Below are positions 51,474 through 59,607 of a DNA stretch of 64,000 nt, piece by piece. The translations under genes were made by a program, and so were the position numbers. How positions within the stretch are numbered: position 1 is the stretch's first letter; each line of letters opens with the position of its first letter. Below the pieces are notes generated by a model. The model was not told where the DNA came from, did not search any database, and saw nothing but the letters and a program-made list of their open reading frames with translations. Source of the stretch: CAYQJS01 sp964417895 (lineage in GTDB: Bacteria; Chloroflexota; UBA6077; SHYK01); contig CAYQJS010000017.1 in the NCBI GenBank assembly GCA_964417895.1, forward strand, positions 1 through 64,000, given 5' to 3'.

Positions 51474-53405
51474 TTGGCAGAACGCATACCTCGGGGGTCC
51501 GGAGTTGATACCTACACCGCTGCAGACATCCAGGTCCTCGAGGGCCTCGAGGCGGTTCGCCGCCGCCCTGGGATGTACATCGGTAGCACGGACCAACGAG
51601 GCCTTCACCACCTCATTTACGAGGTCGTAGACAACTCCGTCGACGAGGCGCTCGCTGGGCGCTGCGATGCGATTGTCGTCACCGTGGCCTCGGACGGTCG
51701 CGTGTCAGTGACCGACAACGGGCACGGCATTCCCGTCGACATTCACCCAGGCACCGGGCGGCCGGCGCTCGAGGTGGTGATGACTATGCTTCACGCCGGC
51801 GGCAAGTTCGGCAGTGGCAGCTACAAGGTATCTGGGGGCCTGCACGGGGTCGGTGTCTCGGTCGTGAACGCCCTATCCTCCCACCTCAAGGCCGAAGTGC
51901 GCCAGGGTGGCTACCTGCACGTCCAGGAGTATCAGCGTGGGCATCCGATCGGGCCGGTCCGCCGCCAGGGAAAGGCGGAGGGGCACGGCACGACGATCTC
52001 TTTCCTCCCCGACATCGAAGTGTTTCAGGAGCTGGACTACAGCTTCGACACCCTTGCCCAGCGGTTCCGTGAGATGGCCTACCTCACGAAGGGGCTCCGC
52101 ATCCAGTTCCTGGATGAGCGAGAAGACCGCGAGACCACGTTCTACTTCGACGGTGGCATCGTCTCATTCGTCCGCCACCTGAACAGGAATCGCACTGCCA
52201 TCCATCCCCACCCGATTTCGGTCGAGCGATCCATCGGCGACACACTGGTTGAAGTGGCGCTGCAGTACAACGATGGCTTCGCCGAGTCCGTCTTTGCGTT
52301 CGCCAACAACATCAATACGGTGGACGGGGGAACCCACCTCACCGGATTCCGCTCCGCTCTGACCCGGTCCGTGAACGACTACGGCCGCAAGGCCGGCTTG
52401 TTGAAGGATGCGGACCCGAACCTCACCGGAGAAGACGTGCGCGAGGGGCTCACGGCCATCATCTCGGTCAAGCTGCCAGAGCCGCAGTTCGAGGGCCAGA
52501 CAAAAGCCAAGCTGGGGAACGCCGAGGTCCGCATTCAAGTCGAGTCGGTTTTTGGGGACGGGCTGGCTCGCTACCTCGATGAGAACCCCTCCGACGGGCG
52601 TCGCATCATCGAGAAGTGTCTGACTGCCGCGCGGGCGCGTGAGGCGGCGCGGAAAGCGCGCGACCTCGTGATCCGCAAGAGCGCGCTCGACGGGCTCGCC
52701 CTGCCGGGCAAACTCGCCGATTGCTCGGACCGCGACCCAGAGCGGTGCGAGCTCTTCATCGTTGAGGGTGACTCCGCGGGCGGCAGCGCAAAACAGGGGC
52801 GCGACCGGCGCTTCCAAGCCATATTGCCGATTCGAGGGAAGCTACTGAACGTCGAGCGCGCGCGCGCCGACAAGATGCTGTCGAATGAAGAGATCCGTAC
52901 CATGATCACTGCCCTGGGCGTGGGTTTCGGCGATTATTTCGACCTCGCAAAGCTCCGCTACAGCCGGGTCATCCTCATGGCGGACGCCGACGTGGATGGC
53001 TCCCACATTCGCACGCTCCTGCTTACGTTCTTCTTCCGCCACATGGAGCCGCTCGTTGTAGATGGGCACCTGTACATCGCCCAGCCGCCTCTCTACCGGG
53101 TCTCAAGCGGCCGTGACTTTCGGTGGTGCTACAGCGATCGGGAACGGGACGACTACGTTGCGGAGCTGAAAAAGAAACGCGCGAGCGATCCCGACATCGT
53201 GCGGTACAAGGGCCTGGGAGAGATGAACCCGGAGCAGCTGTGGGACACGACGATGAATCCTGAGACCCGAACAGTCCTCCGGGTCGACGTCGAGGATGCC
53301 GTGCAAGCCGACGAGACCTTCGACATGCTGATGGGTGACGCCGTTCCGCCGCGGAAAGCCTTCATCCAGACACACGCGCGCAGCGTCCGCAACCTCGACG
53401 TTTGA
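51474..53405 (+). CDS. gyrB: DNA gyrase subunit B
   Basis: A 643-residue type IIA topoisomerase ATPase subunit. GHKL ATPase with EVVDNSVDEALAG and GLHGVGVSVVNAL, transducer domain with QTKAKLGNAEVR, and Toprim with EGDSAGGSAKQGRDR, DADVDGSHIRTLLL. The tail KGLGEMNPEQLWDTTMNP is typical of GyrB rather than ParE. TTG start at 51474 with AGAGGG a few bases upstream. gyrA is not in the window. Confidence 0.94.
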   Translation: MAERIPRGSGVDTYTAADIQVLEGLEAVRRRPGMYIGSTDQRGLHHLIYEVVDNSVDEALAGRCDAIVVTVASDGRVSVTDNGHGIPVDIHPGTGRPALEVVMTMLHAGGKFGSGSYKVSGGLHGVGVSVVNALSSHLKAEVRQGGYLHVQEYQRGHPIGPVRRQGKAEGHGTTISFLPDIEVFQELDYSFDTLAQRFREMAYLTKGLRIQFLDEREDRETTFYFDGGIVSFVRHLNRNRTAIHPHPISVERSIGDTLVEVALQYNDGFAESVFAFANNINTVDGGTHLTGFRSALTRSVNDYGRKAGLLKDADPNLTGEDVREGLTAIISVKLPEPQFEGQTKAKLGNAEVRIQVESVFGDGLARYLDENPSDGRRIIEKCLTAARAREAARKARDLVIRKSALDGLALPGKLADCSDRDPERCELFIVEGDSAGGSAKQGRDRRFQAILPIRGKLLNVERARADKMLSNEEIRTMITALGVGFGDYFDLAKLRYSRVILMADADVDGSHIRTLLLTFFFRHMEPLVVDGHLYIAQPPLYRVSSGRDFRWCYSDRERDDYVAELKKKRASDPDIVRYKGLGEMNPEQLWDTTMNPETRTVLRVDVEDAVQADETFDMLMGDAVPPRKAFIQTHARSVRNLDV

Positions 53406-53406
53406 C

Positions 53407-53702
53407 GAGGACTGAGGACTCAGGACTGAGGACTGAGTAGGGGCGAGGCGTGCCTCGCTCCTCTCGCGTCGCCCGCCTCGTGTCGCCCGCCTCGTTCGAA
53501 GGTACGCGGGTCAGGCATGCCTGACCCCTACCGTGGACGGAGGACCAGGGGAGCTTGGTCGGGTCCCCCAGTCCCACTGCACCCAACCGGCGACAGAGCG
53601 AGTAGACTCAGTCTCGATATGTCTCAGCCCTCCGGGTCCCCCGCCCCTCAGTCCTCAGTCCTCAGTCCTCAGTCCTCGTCAGTCCTCAGTGCTCAGTCCT
53701 CC
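53407..53702. repeat. composite repeat island between gyrB and plsX
   Basis: GAGGACTGAGGACTCAGGAC (start at 53407) faces CTCAGTCCTCAGTCCTCAGT (from 53647), so the ends are inverted. Inside are a degenerate GTAGGGGCGAGGCGTGCCTC palindrome (53438-53458) and a perfect 20-base palindrome GGGTCAGGCATGCCTGACCC (about 53508-53527). The right end encodes the PlsX N-terminus. Same architecture as 47211-47469. Confidence 0.85.
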
Positions 53703-54713
53703 GTCGTCAGGCCACGCGTAGCGCTCGATGCCATGGGCGGCGACGATGCCCCGAGCGCCCCGATCGCCGGCGCCCTCGAAGCCGTCCGCGAGTTGGAGGT
53801 GGATCTCACGCTCGTCGGTCCCAGGGACATCGTCGAGCGCGAGCTCGCCCGCCACCGAGAGTCGGATTGGGTGCGCATCGCGGACGCGCCCGAGGTCATT
53901 GGGATGTCGGAGGCGCCGCTGCGCGCCGTACGTTCCAAGCCCGAGTCGTCGATCGTCATCGGGCTGGACCTGGTCGCCCGGGGCGAGGCCGATGCATTCG
54001 TTACGGCGGGGAGCACAGGGGCTGCCATGGCCGCGGCGGTGCTCTCGCTGAAGCGCATCGAGGGAATCGACCGCCCCGCCCTGGCCGTGCCTTTCCCGAC
54101 AGCAACTGGCCCCTGCCTCCTTCTGGACGTAGGCGCCAATGCCGACGCGCGCCCGCACAACCTCGTCCAGTTCGCGGTTATGGGATCGGTCTATGCCGAG
54201 CGAGTCCTGGGAATACCGCGGCCGCGTGTGGCGCTGCTCAGCGTCGGGGAGGAGGAGTCGAAGGGTAGCGTCGCCGTACAGGAGGCGCATCGGCAACTGC
54301 GTGCGGCCGCGCTCAATTTCGTGGGTAACGTTGAGGGGAAGGACATTCCGGCGGGACTGGCCGATGTCGTCGTAATGGACGGGTTCGTCGGCAACGTCCT
54401 CATCAAGTTCGCGGAGGGGGTGACCGCCGCCATGGTCCGCATCATCCGAGAGGAGCTGCGAGCGAACCCGCTCGGCATCCTCCTGGGGGTGGGGCTCATC
54501 CCCGTGTTCCGCCGCGTTCGGCGACGCATCGACTACGCGGAGTGGGGAGGGGCCCCGCTGCTGGGTGTCAATGGCGTCTGCATCATCGGCCACGGCCGCT
54601 CGAGCCCCAGGGCGATCAAGAACGCCGTCCGAGTCGCGGCCGACACGGTACATGGGTCCGTGGTGGCCACGATCGAGGACGGGCTGTCGGCCTTGCCCTC
54701 CCGACAGCCTTAA
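53619..54713 (+). CDS. plsX: phosphate acyltransferase PlsX with repeat-encoded leader
   Basis: PlsX makes acyl-phosphate from acyl-ACP for phospholipid synthesis. The enzyme proper starts at about residue 29 (RPRVALDAMGGDDAP) and continues with the family segments TAGSTGA, LLDVGANADARP, NFVGNVEGKDI, VVMDGFVGNVLIK. Residues 5-28 (APQSSVLSPQSSSVLSAQSS) come from the CTCAGTCCT repeat. ATG at 53619 is the likeliest standard start. The acyl-ligase/PlsC fusion elsewhere in the window may work downstream. Confidence 0.92.
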   Translation: MSQPSGSPAPQSSVLSPQSSSVLSAQSSVVRPRVALDAMGGDDAPSAPIAGALEAVRELEVDLTLVGPRDIVERELARHRESDWVRIADAPEVIGMSEAPLRAVRSKPESSIVIGLDLVARGEADAFVTAGSTGAAMAAAVLSLKRIEGIDRPALAVPFPTATGPCLLLDVGANADARPHNLVQFAVMGSVYAERVLGIPRPRVALLSVGEEESKGSVAVQEAHRQLRAAALNFVGNVEGKDIPAGLADVVVMDGFVGNVLIKFAEGVTAAMVRIIREELRANPLGILLGVGLIPVFRRVRRRIDYAEWGGAPLLGVNGVCIIGHGRSSPRAIKNAVRVAADTVHGSVVATIEDGLSALPSRQP

Positions 54714-54724
54714 CGGGTCGAGAC

Positions 54725-55441
54725 GTGCGGGTCTACACGAACCAGGCGCTCATCCGTAGACGACTGCGGTGGAGCGTCGTCTATCTCGTGGTAGCCATCG
54801 GGCTCCTCCTCGGCGGCTTCCTTCTCTCGCTCACGGAACTGCCCTTGATCGCGCAGTACGGCGGGTCCCTGGCAGCGCTGGCGGCGGGGCTCTTTTTCTG
54901 GGCCCGCAATCAGGCTCAGCTGCAGCGCTGGGGCCCCCGAGGGCGGCAGGACGCGGTGATCGTTCGGTCGCTGAGGTCGCTCGACGATCGGTATCACCTG
55001 TTGGCGTTCCCGGACCCGTCCTTACCGGACTACATCGTCGTCGGGCCCATGGGGGTGCTCGTGCTCGTGCCGCGAGCTATCGGCGGAAGGGTCGTGTGCT
55101 CGGGCAACCAATGGCGCCACGAGGATCCGCGGCCGCCCTTCATGCGTGTGCTTCGGTGGCTCTCGTCTGGCCAGCCGCTGGGCGACCCGGGGGCCGATAT
55201 CAGCCGCGCGGCAGAGAGGACGCGCCGCCACCTGGCGGCAATACTGCCCGACGGTCTTACGGACCGCATGCCAATCGCCGGGGTCGTGGTCTTTACTCAC
55301 CCGGAGGCGCGTCTTTCCCTCGAAGGCTGCCAAGCGTCGGCTCTCACGTTGCGCTCGCTGCGAGGGCATGTTCGCCGTCTCCCGCGGGCGTTGAGCGCCA
55401 GGGAGGTCGAGGACGTCACGAGCGTGCTGACTTCCGGCTAG
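54725..55441 (+). CDS. membrane-anchored NERD-like protein
   Basis: A 238-residue protein: GTG start 11 bp after plsX, two membrane helices (about 18-38 and 42-60), then a soluble domain (RWGPRGRQDAVIVRSLRSLDDRYHLL split as RWGPRGRQDAV and LRSLDDRYHLL; YIVVGPMGVLVLVPR) that resembles NERD-type nuclease-related domains. The NERD Asp/Glu-Lys nuclease residues are not clear. Possibly cotranscribed with plsX. Function unknown. Confidence 0.62.
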   Translation: MRVYTNQALIRRRLRWSVVYLVVAIGLLLGGFLLSLTELPLIAQYGGSLAALAAGLFFWARNQAQLQRWGPRGRQDAVIVRSLRSLDDRYHLLAFPDPSLPDYIVVGPMGVLVLVPRAIGGRVVCSGNQWRHEDPRPPFMRVLRWLSSGQPLGDPGADISRAAERTRRHLAAILPDGLTDRMPIAGVVVFTHPEARLSLEGCQASALTLRSLRGHVRRLPRALSAREVEDVTSVLTSG

Positions 55442-55518
55442 CAGGCTGCTGAAAAACCCGATCACCTGACCTTGTCGAAGGGCCCGATGTGGTTCGACGG
55501 GCTCACCACGAGCGGAAC
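55442..55518. repeat. CTTGTCGAAGG / CTCACCACGAGCGG repeat
   Basis: Contains CTTGTCGAAGG and GGTTCGACGGGCTCACCACGAGCGG, the same family found around 58128-58275. It separates convergent genes. Confidence 0.65.
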
Positions 55519-57150
55519 TCAACCTTCTTTCTGCAGCCGGCTGGCAATCGCACTGTGGGAAGCCCCCCAACGGAGGATGAGGAAACCGGTCGGCGCGGCG
55601 ATGAAGGCCGCGAAGTACGTGAGGTCTTCGAGAGGCCCCCAGCGTGGCCAGTCGGTGAAGATCACGTATGAGAGCAACCCCGAGATCGACGCCGTGAGCG
55701 CGACCTCCCATGCGAGCGATCCGACCAGCGCTGCGCCCAGGCAGACGAACCAGATCAAGTATGACGGGTAGATCTGGCGGACGGTGAGCAGCGTCAGCGC
55801 TGTCATGGCCCAGAAGCACGCCGTGACGAGCGACTGGCGAGAAATGTCCATTCGGCGAAGCGCGCCCAGGGTGCAAAGCAGGAATGCGCCCCAGCAGGCG
55901 AAGCGCGCGACGGGGACGGCATGGTCGCCGAAGGCCGGTGCGAGCCCGTGGGCAAGCGCGGAGATCGGCGCTCGCACCGGCGGCCGGCCCACGGCGGCCT
56001 CGCGCCCGGCCTGCAAGTCAGGAGCGAAGATGAGGGCGAGGGCCACCAAGAGCGCGGCGCCTCCGAGGCCCAGGGCGACGAGCCGGGCGCGCTGGGCGCT
56101 GGCTCCGCGGATCCAGCACCACCACCAGAGCACCGGTCCCAGGAAGAAGGCGGGATACTTGACCGTCGCGGCCAGGCCGAGCACAAGGAGGGCAGCGAGA
56201 TTCCTGAGGCCCTGGTGCACCCCCTCTCCACCCGCTCGCACGAGAGGGGGAGATGTCATCGCGTCGGCCGGTCGCACGGCCCCGGTCGCGAGGATGAGAG
56301 CCGCCACGACCAGGACGGCCATGAGCACGTCGTTGTGCCCGTTTCCCACCATCTCGTAGAGCAGGAGGGGGTTCCAACCCACCATCACCATCGCCCGCGT
56401 CCGGTCGTGCCCCAGTGAGTCAGCCAGACGCCCGACGAGCAATGTCAACATGAGCAAGGCAACGGCGTTGAAGGCCTTGAAGGCCAGCATGTTCGCGAGG
56501 ACGCCATCGCCCGCCAGCGCAGCGGGCATGCCATACAGCACATACGACAACGGTCCGTAGAACGACGGATCGTCTCTCCACGCGATCACCGCCACGACGA
56601 GCGGGTCAGCAGCGTGAGCGCTGGGCGGCACGGTCATGGGGTTCTGCCCGTACACCCAGAGGGTCCGGGCGTCCGCGATGTTGTGGAACAGGTCCTGGGA
56701 GCCGGAGGGGTAGACCGCGATGTAAAGCCCGGCCAGTGCGGTCGCCACCGCGAGGGCCGCGCCGTGCCCCCTGGAACCGTGGACCCGGAACGCGGCGATC
56801 AGCGCTGCGACGAAACAAACGCAGAGCAGCGCCAGGGTGCCGAGCAGAACAAGCTGCCCGCCCCCGAAGGCGTATAGGACGGTGATGGGCTCGCCTGCGA
56901 CGATGGAGTGGGGGTACGCAACGACCGATCCGGGGACGATTAGCCCGACGACAGTGACCAGCGCCAGCCCACCGCCCGCGGCCAGGAAGCCAGCGAAGGC
57001 ACGGCTGCCATTATCAGAAGAGGTGGAGGGAGTGCTGCTGTCCCCTCCTCCCTTCCGGGGGACGGTTGCGGAGGGCGTGCTGCTGGCCCCTCCCCCCTTG
57101 CGGGGGAGGGTTAGGGAGGGGGGTAACCCCGGCTGTTTTCTACGAAACAT
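55519..57150 (-). CDS. polytopic glycosyltransferase (GT-C type)
   Basis: A 543-residue membrane protein with about 12 helices. Features of polyprenyl-phosphate-dependent GT-C mannosyltransferases (DUF2029-like): DLFHNIADARTLWVYGQNP after the first helices, FYGPLSYVLYGMP, and GWNPLLLYEMVGNGHNDVLM. The first ~40 residues (PPSLTLPRKGGG, SATVPRKGGGDSSTPS) come from a 45-bp tandem duplicated repeat, and SPPLVRAGGEGVHQG near residue 300 from another unit. ATG at 57150, 27 bp after the AAA+ gene. Confidence 0.78.
   Translation of the reverse strand: MFRRKQPGLPPSLTLPRKGGGASSTPSATVPRKGGGDSSTPSTSSDNGSRAFAGFLAAGGGLALVTVVGLIVPGSVVAYPHSIVAGEPITVLYAFGGGQLVLLGTLALLCVCFVAALIAAFRVHGSRGHGAALAVATALAGLYIAVYPSGSQDLFHNIADARTLWVYGQNPMTVPPSAHAADPLVVAVIAWRDDPSFYGPLSYVLYGMPAALAGDGVLANMLAFKAFNAVALLMLTLLVGRLADSLGHDRTRAMVMVGWNPLLLYEMVGNGHNDVLMAVLVVAALILATGAVRPADAMTSPPLVRAGGEGVHQGLRNLAALLVLGLAATVKYPAFFLGPVLWWWCWIRGASAQRARLVALGLGGAALLVALALIFAPDLQAGREAAVGRPPVRAPISALAHGLAPAFGDHAVPVARFACWGAFLLCTLGALRRMDISRQSLVTACFWAMTALTLLTVRQIYPSYLIWFVCLGAALVGSLAWEVALTASISGLLSYVIFTDWPRWGPLEDLTYFAAFIAAPTGFLILRWGASHSAIASRLQKEG
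57032..57121 (-). repeat. 45-bp in-frame tandem duplication of a hairpin repeat
   Basis: Two imperfect copies begin at 57032 and 57077 (GTGCTGCTGTCCCCTCC and GTGCTGCTGGCCCCTCC). They encode two PRKGGG-x-SSTPS units of 15 residues at the start of the membrane glycosyltransferase. Confidence 0.75.
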
Positions 57151-57177
57151 CGCGATGGACGTGCTGAAGCGGCGCCC

Positions 57178-58101
57178 TCAGGAACGAGTAGCCGCGTCCT
57201 CGAACGAGCGCCCCACGATGCTCGCGACATAGGCCCGGGTGACCATCCGCTCGACGTCGCGAATGCTCCGTACGCCGTCTCCCGCCGCGATGGCGGCAAG
57301 CACCGGACCGAGGTGATGCTCGCCCAGCTTCTGAAGCCCTGCCCGATGGCGCGCGACCTGAACGAGCACGTGCGCGGGAGGCGTCCCGAACTCGTACGGC
57401 AGGAAGCGGTCGATGATGGCCGTGTCCACGAGGTCCATGCGGTTGGTGGTGAGCACCACGGCGGTGCGAGCCGTGTCCAGCTCGTCGATGGCGTGAAAGA
57501 ACACACTATTCTGGCTGAAGTGCCACTCCTTGGCGCCGCCCGAGCCGCGCTCGAGGAACAGGCTCTCGACGTCGTCGAACAGGAGTACCGTGCGCCGAAC
57601 GGGATCGTCCTCGTGGCGGTGCCCGTGGAACTCGCCCTCGCGAGCGAACTGGAAGAGCTTGCGGAGCTGTTCCTCGCTGTCGCCGTAGCGTCCACGGGCG
57701 ATGTCCGCCCCGTCGATGATGACCAGAACCACATCGTCGCCGACGGACGGGTGATCGTGGCTCGCCGGCGGATGCGCGTGGCCGTCGTGGTGCGCGTGCT
57801 CGGCGATGGACTCGGCGCCAAACATCCGGCACAGCTCATAAGCGAGGCGGCGAGCCATGGTCGTCTTGCCGATGCCGACGCCGCCGTGGAAGAGGAATCC
57901 CTTCAATGCGCTGTGTGAGATCTCGTTTCGCCATTGGTGCCCCACGATGGCCGTTGTTTCGGCCAGCACCTGGCGATACGTGTCGCCGATGATGTCGTAG
58001 GCCGTGGTCGCGGTCCCATCAGGCCCGGGCTCGGCGACGACCGGGCCGAACTCCTCCATGAGCCGGGCGGCACGGTAGAGATTGACGTCGCTATCGCGCA
58101 C
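57178..58101 (-). CDS. AAA+ ATPase with His-rich insertion
   Basis: A 307-residue AAA+ protein of the CbxX/SpoVK- or central-region-type. Walker A GGVGIGKTT (residues ~74-82), a Walker B-like VLVIIDGAD and a second acidic motif VLLFDDVES, arginine finger region TTNRMDLVDTAIIDRFLP. Between Walker A and B is an insertion AEHAHHDGHAHPPASHDH, with eight His in 18 residues, suggesting metal binding. GTG start preceded by GGGAGGT. It lies after the bicupin gene, and the original junction looks coupled. Client protein unknown. Confidence 0.75.
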   Translation of the reverse strand: MRDSDVNLYRAARLMEEFGPVVAEPGPDGTATTAYDIIGDTYRQVLAETTAIVGHQWRNEISHSALKGFLFHGGVGIGKTTMARRLAYELCRMFGAESIAEHAHHDGHAHPPASHDHPSVGDDVVLVIIDGADIARGRYGDSEEQLRKLFQFAREGEFHGHRHEDDPVRRTVLLFDDVESLFLERGSGGAKEWHFSQNSVFFHAIDELDTARTAVVLTTNRMDLVDTAIIDRFLPYEFGTPPAHVLVQVARHRAGLQKLGEHHLGPVLAAIAAGDGVRSIRDVERMVTRAYVASIVGRSFEDAATRS

Positions 58102-58111
58102 TCAGACCTCC

Positions 58112-58290
58112 CTCACCCCGCTCATCCTGAGCCTGTCGAAGGAGAGCGGGGCTCGCTCAGGATGTACTTNNNNNNNNNNCGAAGGAGAGCGGCACGTGGT
58201 TCGACAAGCTCACCACGAGCGGTGTTGAGGGGCTCACCACGAGCGGTGTTTGAGAGGCTCACCACGAGCGGGAAGCGCACTCAGACCTCC
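58112..58290. repeat. repeat island with assembly gap and 16-bp flanking duplication
   Basis: Contains TCATCCTGAGCCTGTCGAAGGA (in halves), GCTCAGGATGTACTT, then 10 Ns (58170-58179), CGAAGGAGAGCGGCACG, and three CTCACCACGAGCGG units (58209, 58233, 58258). The exact 16-mer GCGCACTCAGACCTCC stands on both sides (58096-58111 and 58275-58290). Confidence 0.85.
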
Positions 58291-59330
58291 ACCGTGTGCC
58301 GTTCCCAGAGAGATGGGTCGCTTCCGTCGAGTCTGGCAGGCTCCTCGTACATGGGAAGTGGGCTCATGCAAAAACTCATGAGCTTGTACTGGCTCTCCCA
58401 CATGTGCATGCGGATGATCACGGCGGGGTTGTCCGGGTCGGCGTTGAAGTGCTGGTGCCAGCACCACTTGGAGACCAGTGTGGCGTCGCCCGCCGACCAG
58501 TCGTAGCGTTCGTCGTCGACGACGCTGTACCCCTTCCCCTCCACGCAGAAGAGCACTGCTTCCCCGCCATGCCGGTGTTTGGATTGCCACCCGCCCGGGG
58601 CGATCTGGAACATGACCATGCTGAGGGCGGTCCCGTGGAACCCCTGCGTAACATCCACGAGGAAGGTGCTCTTCGTCCCCTTCTTGTTCAGCAGCAGCGT
58701 CTGTTCGTTGAAGTGTGTGACGAGGGTTCCCGTTGCCAGCCGGCGCTCGTTCTCGGCCCTCTCCAGGATGTAGCGCTCGTACTCAGTCTGCTCGCGCTCG
58801 CGCACCGTGGCGGCAAGGCGCTGCAACCCAGTGTCGGGGTAGAAGGGACCGGGCGGCTCGACCATGCCGATGTCCTCGACGGAGTCCAGATTGAAGAAAT
58901 CGAACAGAGGCGCGTCGCCGATGCTGACGAAGCGCGCCGGGGTGTCTCCAGTGTTCACGGAGTAGTGCCAGGCGTTGGTGGGGAGGTACAGGGCATCCCA
59001 CTTGCTCCAGGTGACCTTCCGGTCGTTGACCACCGTGTACCCTTCGCCCTCCAGGCAGAAGAGCTCGGCCGTGTGGACGTGCCGGTGCGTGCTGGTCCGT
59101 TCACCAGATGCGATCTCGATCATGCGCGTATCGATGACGCGTGAGGGGCACTGCCCTCCCAGGCCAACCAGCGTGCCGTAGCTGGCATTGCGGAATGGCG
59201 ACCGGACCATGCGCACGTCCTTGCCGCGGGCCATGACCTTCCGGTTGCGGTTCCAGTCGTCGACATCGGCTGAACGCCGCTCCATCTGGATGTCGTAGTG
59301 GGTCTGGATTTCTCGCTCTCGCTCGCGCAT
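58281..59330 (-). CDS. bicupin protein (gentisate dioxygenase-like)
   Basis: A 349-residue protein with two cupin domains. The first has THRHVHTAELFCLEGEG and LPTNAWHYSVN; the second has SKHRHGGEAVLFCVEGKG and VSKWCWHQHFN. Both keep the His/His/Glu/His-type metal ligands. The layout resembles gentisate or salicylate 1,2-dioxygenases, which cleave aromatic rings; a different substrate is possible. AGGAGGACAACA precedes the ATG at 59330. Its 3' end touches the repeat island before the AAA+ gene. Confidence 0.82.
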   Translation of the reverse strand: MREREREIQTHYDIQMERRSADVDDWNRNRKVMARGKDVRMVRSPFRNASYGTLVGLGGQCPSRVIDTRMIEIASGERTSTHRHVHTAELFCLEGEGYTVVNDRKVTWSKWDALYLPTNAWHYSVNTGDTPARFVSIGDAPLFDFFNLDSVEDIGMVEPPGPFYPDTGLQRLAATVREREQTEYERYILERAENERRLATGTLVTHFNEQTLLLNKKGTKSTFLVDVTQGFHGTALSMVMFQIAPGGWQSKHRHGGEAVLFCVEGKGYSVVDDERYDWSAGDATLVSKWCWHQHFNADPDNPAVIIRMHMWESQYKLMSFCMSPLPMYEEPARLDGSDPSLWERHTVEV

Positions 59331-59434
59331 TGTTGTCCTCCTTTGCTCGGGCGCCGCGGCGTGAAGAAGCGGGACCTATTGTAGCTGACCCGTCCCCGGC
59401 CCCCGCTCCGCAGTGTGGTAGCATCGGCGGAGCT

Positions 59435-59537
59435 GTCATTCTGAGCCGCAGGCGAAGAATCTGAAGTCGGGTATCGCCCGTGGCCATGTGCCAGTACCCG
59501 CCTTCAGATGCTTCGGCTGCGGCTCAGGGTGACAATT
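59435..59537. repeat. TGTCATTCTGAG hairpin repeat
   Basis: CTGTCATTCTGAGCCGCAGG, then CGAAGAATCTGAAG, faces CTTCAGATGCTTCGGCTGCG, then GCTCAGGGTGACA. This large inverted repeat belongs to the family at 593-666 and 8057-8154. It lies between two divergent genes; nothing else is evident in 59331-59607. Confidence 0.75.
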
Positions 59538-59607
59538 CTGAGGATGAAAGTCTCGCCTCTCCGGATGTCCCTGTCGGGGAAGATCGTTACGGTCCTGTCG
59601 GCTGACT

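Noticed and set aside
58128..58275. CRISPR array at the CTCACCACGAGCGG units
   Set aside because: Only three units with 10-11 base spacers that are themselves repetitive, and no cas genes; it is the dispersed repeat family.
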